A stretch of DNA of 35,183 nt from Anaerolineae bacterium (lineage in GTDB: Bacteria > Chloroflexota > Anaerolineae > J102): positions 1-35,183 of the forward strand of contig DRQW01000198.1 in NCBI GenBank assembly GCA_011371305.1, given 5' to 3'. Positions within the stretch are counted from its first letter, which is position 1; every line of letters starts with the position of its first letter. This document shows positions 33,700-35,183 of this stretch, in pieces. Position numbers and translations under genes: made by a program. The notes under the pieces are model-generated. The model was not told the DNA's origin and ran no database searches. It was given only the letters and a program-made list of their open reading frames with translations.

Positions 33700-34794
33700 A
33701 TGAGTTCCCGACCTTATGTTGAAAATTTAGCACAAATCAAAGTCATCGGTGTCGGCGGCGGCGGTGGCAACGCGGTCAACCGGATGATCCAGGAAGGCAT
33801 TCAGGGCGTTGAATTTATCGTGGTGAACACGGATGCCCAAGCACTTATGCTCTCCGAAGCGCCCGTCCGCGTCCGTATCGGCGACAAGCTGACCAAAGGG
33901 CTCGGTTCCGGCGGCGATCCCAAAGTAGGAGAACAGGCCGCGGAGGAATCCGCGGAAGAATTAAAGGAAGTGTTGAAGGGCGCGGATATGATTTTCATTA
34001 CCGCGGGCCTGGGCGGTGGCACAGGTACCGGAGCTTCACCGGTCATCGCTCGATTGGCACGCGAAACGGGCGCGCTGACCATCGGCGTGGTCACCAAACC
34101 CTTTAATTTCGAAGGCGCGCGACGCCGTCAGATCGCGGAAGAAGGACACGAGCGGCTCAAAGAACATGTGGATACCCTCATCGTCATCCCCAACGACCGT
34201 CTGCTGCAGATCGTGGACAAACGGGCCAGCGTGCAGGAAGCCTTTGCCACCGCGGATGATGTACTACGTCAGGGCATTCAAGGGATCAGCGAACTCATCA
34301 CCATTCCCGGCCTTATCAACCTCGACTTTGCCGATGTCCGCTCTATCATGAGTGAAGGCGGTGCGGCGCTCATGGCCATTGGCACGGGCCGGGGTGAAAA
34401 CCGGGCCCAGCAGGCCGCGGAAGAAGCCATCCACTCCAAATTGCTCGATATCAGCATTGACGGCGCCCGCGGCATCCTCTTCAATGTGACGGGCGGCGAG
34501 GATATGAGCCTGTTTGAGGTGAACGAGGCAGCCGAGATCATCCGTCGCACCGCACATCCCGATGCAAATATCATCTTTGGTGCGGTAATCGACCCCGCTT
34601 TGAATGACACCCTTCGCATCACCGTGATTGCCACTGGCTTCGACAATGTCATCGAACCTACCATCGCCGCGAAGTCTCCTCGCATTCGTGGCGCCCGTCG
34701 CCAGCCCATGGCGACCGAACCCCCACCCACCGTGCCTGAAAACGAAAACATCGAAATCCCCCCTTTCCTTCGCAATCGTCCCAGGCGAAAATAA
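33700..34794 (+). CDS. ftsZ: Cell division GTPase FtsZ
   Basis: The 364-residue tubulin homologue forms the Z ring. The nucleotide-binding Gly-rich start is '[16 protein letters not shown]' (15-30), the tubulin signature is 'GGGTGTG' (105-111), and the T7 loop is 'NLDFADV' (207-213). The core runs to about residue 318. The C-terminal linker is short (about 30 residues) and ends in '[14 protein letters not shown]', the conserved peptide that binds FtsA. GGAGGAAGG stands before the ATG. Confidence 0.97.
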   Translation: MSSRPYVENLAQIKVIGVGGGGGNAVNRMIQEGIQGVEFIVVNTDAQALMLSEAPVRVRIGDKLTKGLGSGGDPKVGEQAAEESAEELKEVLKGADMIFITAGLGGGTGTGASPVIARLARETGALTIGVVTKPFNFEGARRRQIAEEGHERLKEHVDTLIVIPNDRLLQIVDKRASVQEAFATADDVLRQGIQGISELITIPGLINLDFADVRSIMSEGGAALMAIGTGRGENRAQQAAEEAIHSKLLDISIDGARGILFNVTGGEDMSLFEVNEAAEIIRRTAHPDANIIFGAVIDPALNDTLRITVIATGFDNVIEPTIAAKSPRIRGARRQPMATEPPPTVPENENIEIPPFLRNRPRRK

Positions 34795-34814
34795 CCGAAA
34801 ACCGAGCCTCCTCC

Positions 34815-34850
34815 AAGCCCGCCCGGCAACCTCGCCCGGCGGGCTTTTTT
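34815..34850 (+). terminator. Intrinsic terminator of the dcw cluster
   Basis: AAGCCCGCC (34815-34823) pairs with GGCGGGCTT (34838-34846) and runs into TTTTTT. It lies 20 bp after the ftsZ stop. Confidence 0.9.
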
Positions 34851-34889
34851 CTTGTGGTCGGCCCTGACCACCGGTTCCCCAAGTTGCCG

Positions 34890-34980
34890 CGGGAAGCCGA
34901 ATTCGTGATGCGTCATGCGTAAGTTCTCACGTTTCACACATCACGTTTCACGCCCGTTGGCGCTTCGCGCCACGCGGGCT
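34890..34980. repeat. Repeat-rich DNA with a strong hairpin after ftsZ
   Basis: ACGTTTCAC-like phrases recur (34930-34952). A strong hairpin follows: TGGCGC (34959-34964), loop TTC, GCGCCA (34968-34973), extended by GCCCG/CGGGC with a bulge (34953-34980). No gene is visible between the ftsZ terminator and the right edge. Confidence 0.5.
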
Positions 34981-35030
34981 TCGAGGTGATTTTGCTAATG
35001 AACACAACGTGATTGCAAAACAGTCCAACG

Positions 35031-35183
35031 GCTGGCTTGCCAGCGCCGATACGGACGAAAATCGTGGGCGGTAACCCGGTACACCTGGAAACCAGGAAAC
35101 CAGGGAAACCGGGGCGATTCACTCTCCCACCCGGTCTACTGGTCTACCGGTTTCCCGGCCTACCAAATCTATTTTCATAGCAG
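35031..35183 (-). repeat. Dispersed ~140-bp repeat, copy 2 (inverted), with hairpin
   Basis: The reverse complement of this segment matches 10154-10295, including the GGTTTCCCT-like tandem units (one fewer here) and the core, with one change in TTTTCGTCCGTATCGGCG. A GCTGGC-TT-GCCAGC hairpin (35031-35044) stands next to the core, like the palindrome of copy 1. The repeat may continue beyond the window. Confidence 0.75.

Overview
The window is one continuous chromosomal stretch, moderately GC-rich, that most resembles a Chloroflexota (Anaerolineae-like) bacterium. That assignment is an inference. It rests on Thr/Pro-rich linkers in secreted proteins, YVTN/PD40 propellers, the gene order of the division cluster, and the typical dispersed intergenic repeats. 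No tRNA, rRNA, CRISPR array, transposase or phage gene was seen.

Left part (1-15.7 kb) is a patchwork of short transcription units on both strands. It holds the end of a phosphorylase-like gene and a small membrane protein. Next comes a two-gene unit (fructosamine-kinase-like protein, then a zinc-ribbon/membrane/propeller protein), followed by a 1,104-residue secreted protein with six SdrD-B-like repeats and a propeller. Then follow an ABC exporter divergent from a glycosyltransferase, a Trm112-like protein, a thiolase, a CHAT-domain protein divergent from a polytopic membrane protein, an unidentified structured RNA with its own terminator, and proline dehydrogenase. Several genes here have a -10 box only 6-7 nt before the start codon, so leaderless mRNAs are likely.

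Right part (16.0-34.85 kb) is a complete-looking dcw (division and cell wall) cluster, all on the + strand: mraZ, rsmH, ftsL-like, ftsI, murF, mraY, murD, ftsW, murG, two CvpA-like membrane genes, murC, murB, ddl, ftsQ, ftsA, ftsZ. It makes lipid II (murF/mraY/murD/murG/murC/murB/ddl), polymerises and crosslinks it at the septum (ftsW/ftsI), and supplies the divisome (ftsL/Q/A/Z). murE is absent from its usual place between ftsI and murF. The cluster starts at a promoter (TTGCGC-17-TATAAT) followed by four helically phased GTGG-type boxes, a probable MraZ autoregulatory operator. It ends at a strong intrinsic terminator after ftsZ.

The intergenic DNA carries repeats. A ~140-bp element occurs in inverted orientation at 10.15 kb and at the right edge, and its core plus a local hairpin recurs before ddl. 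A degenerate multi-'GACGC' repeat forms the last codons of murD. Palindromic repeats lie before murC and after ftsZ. The most interesting candidates are the structured RNA at about 14.46-14.69 kb, the mraZ operator, the two membrane genes embedded in the dcw cluster, and the repeat-derived MurD tail.
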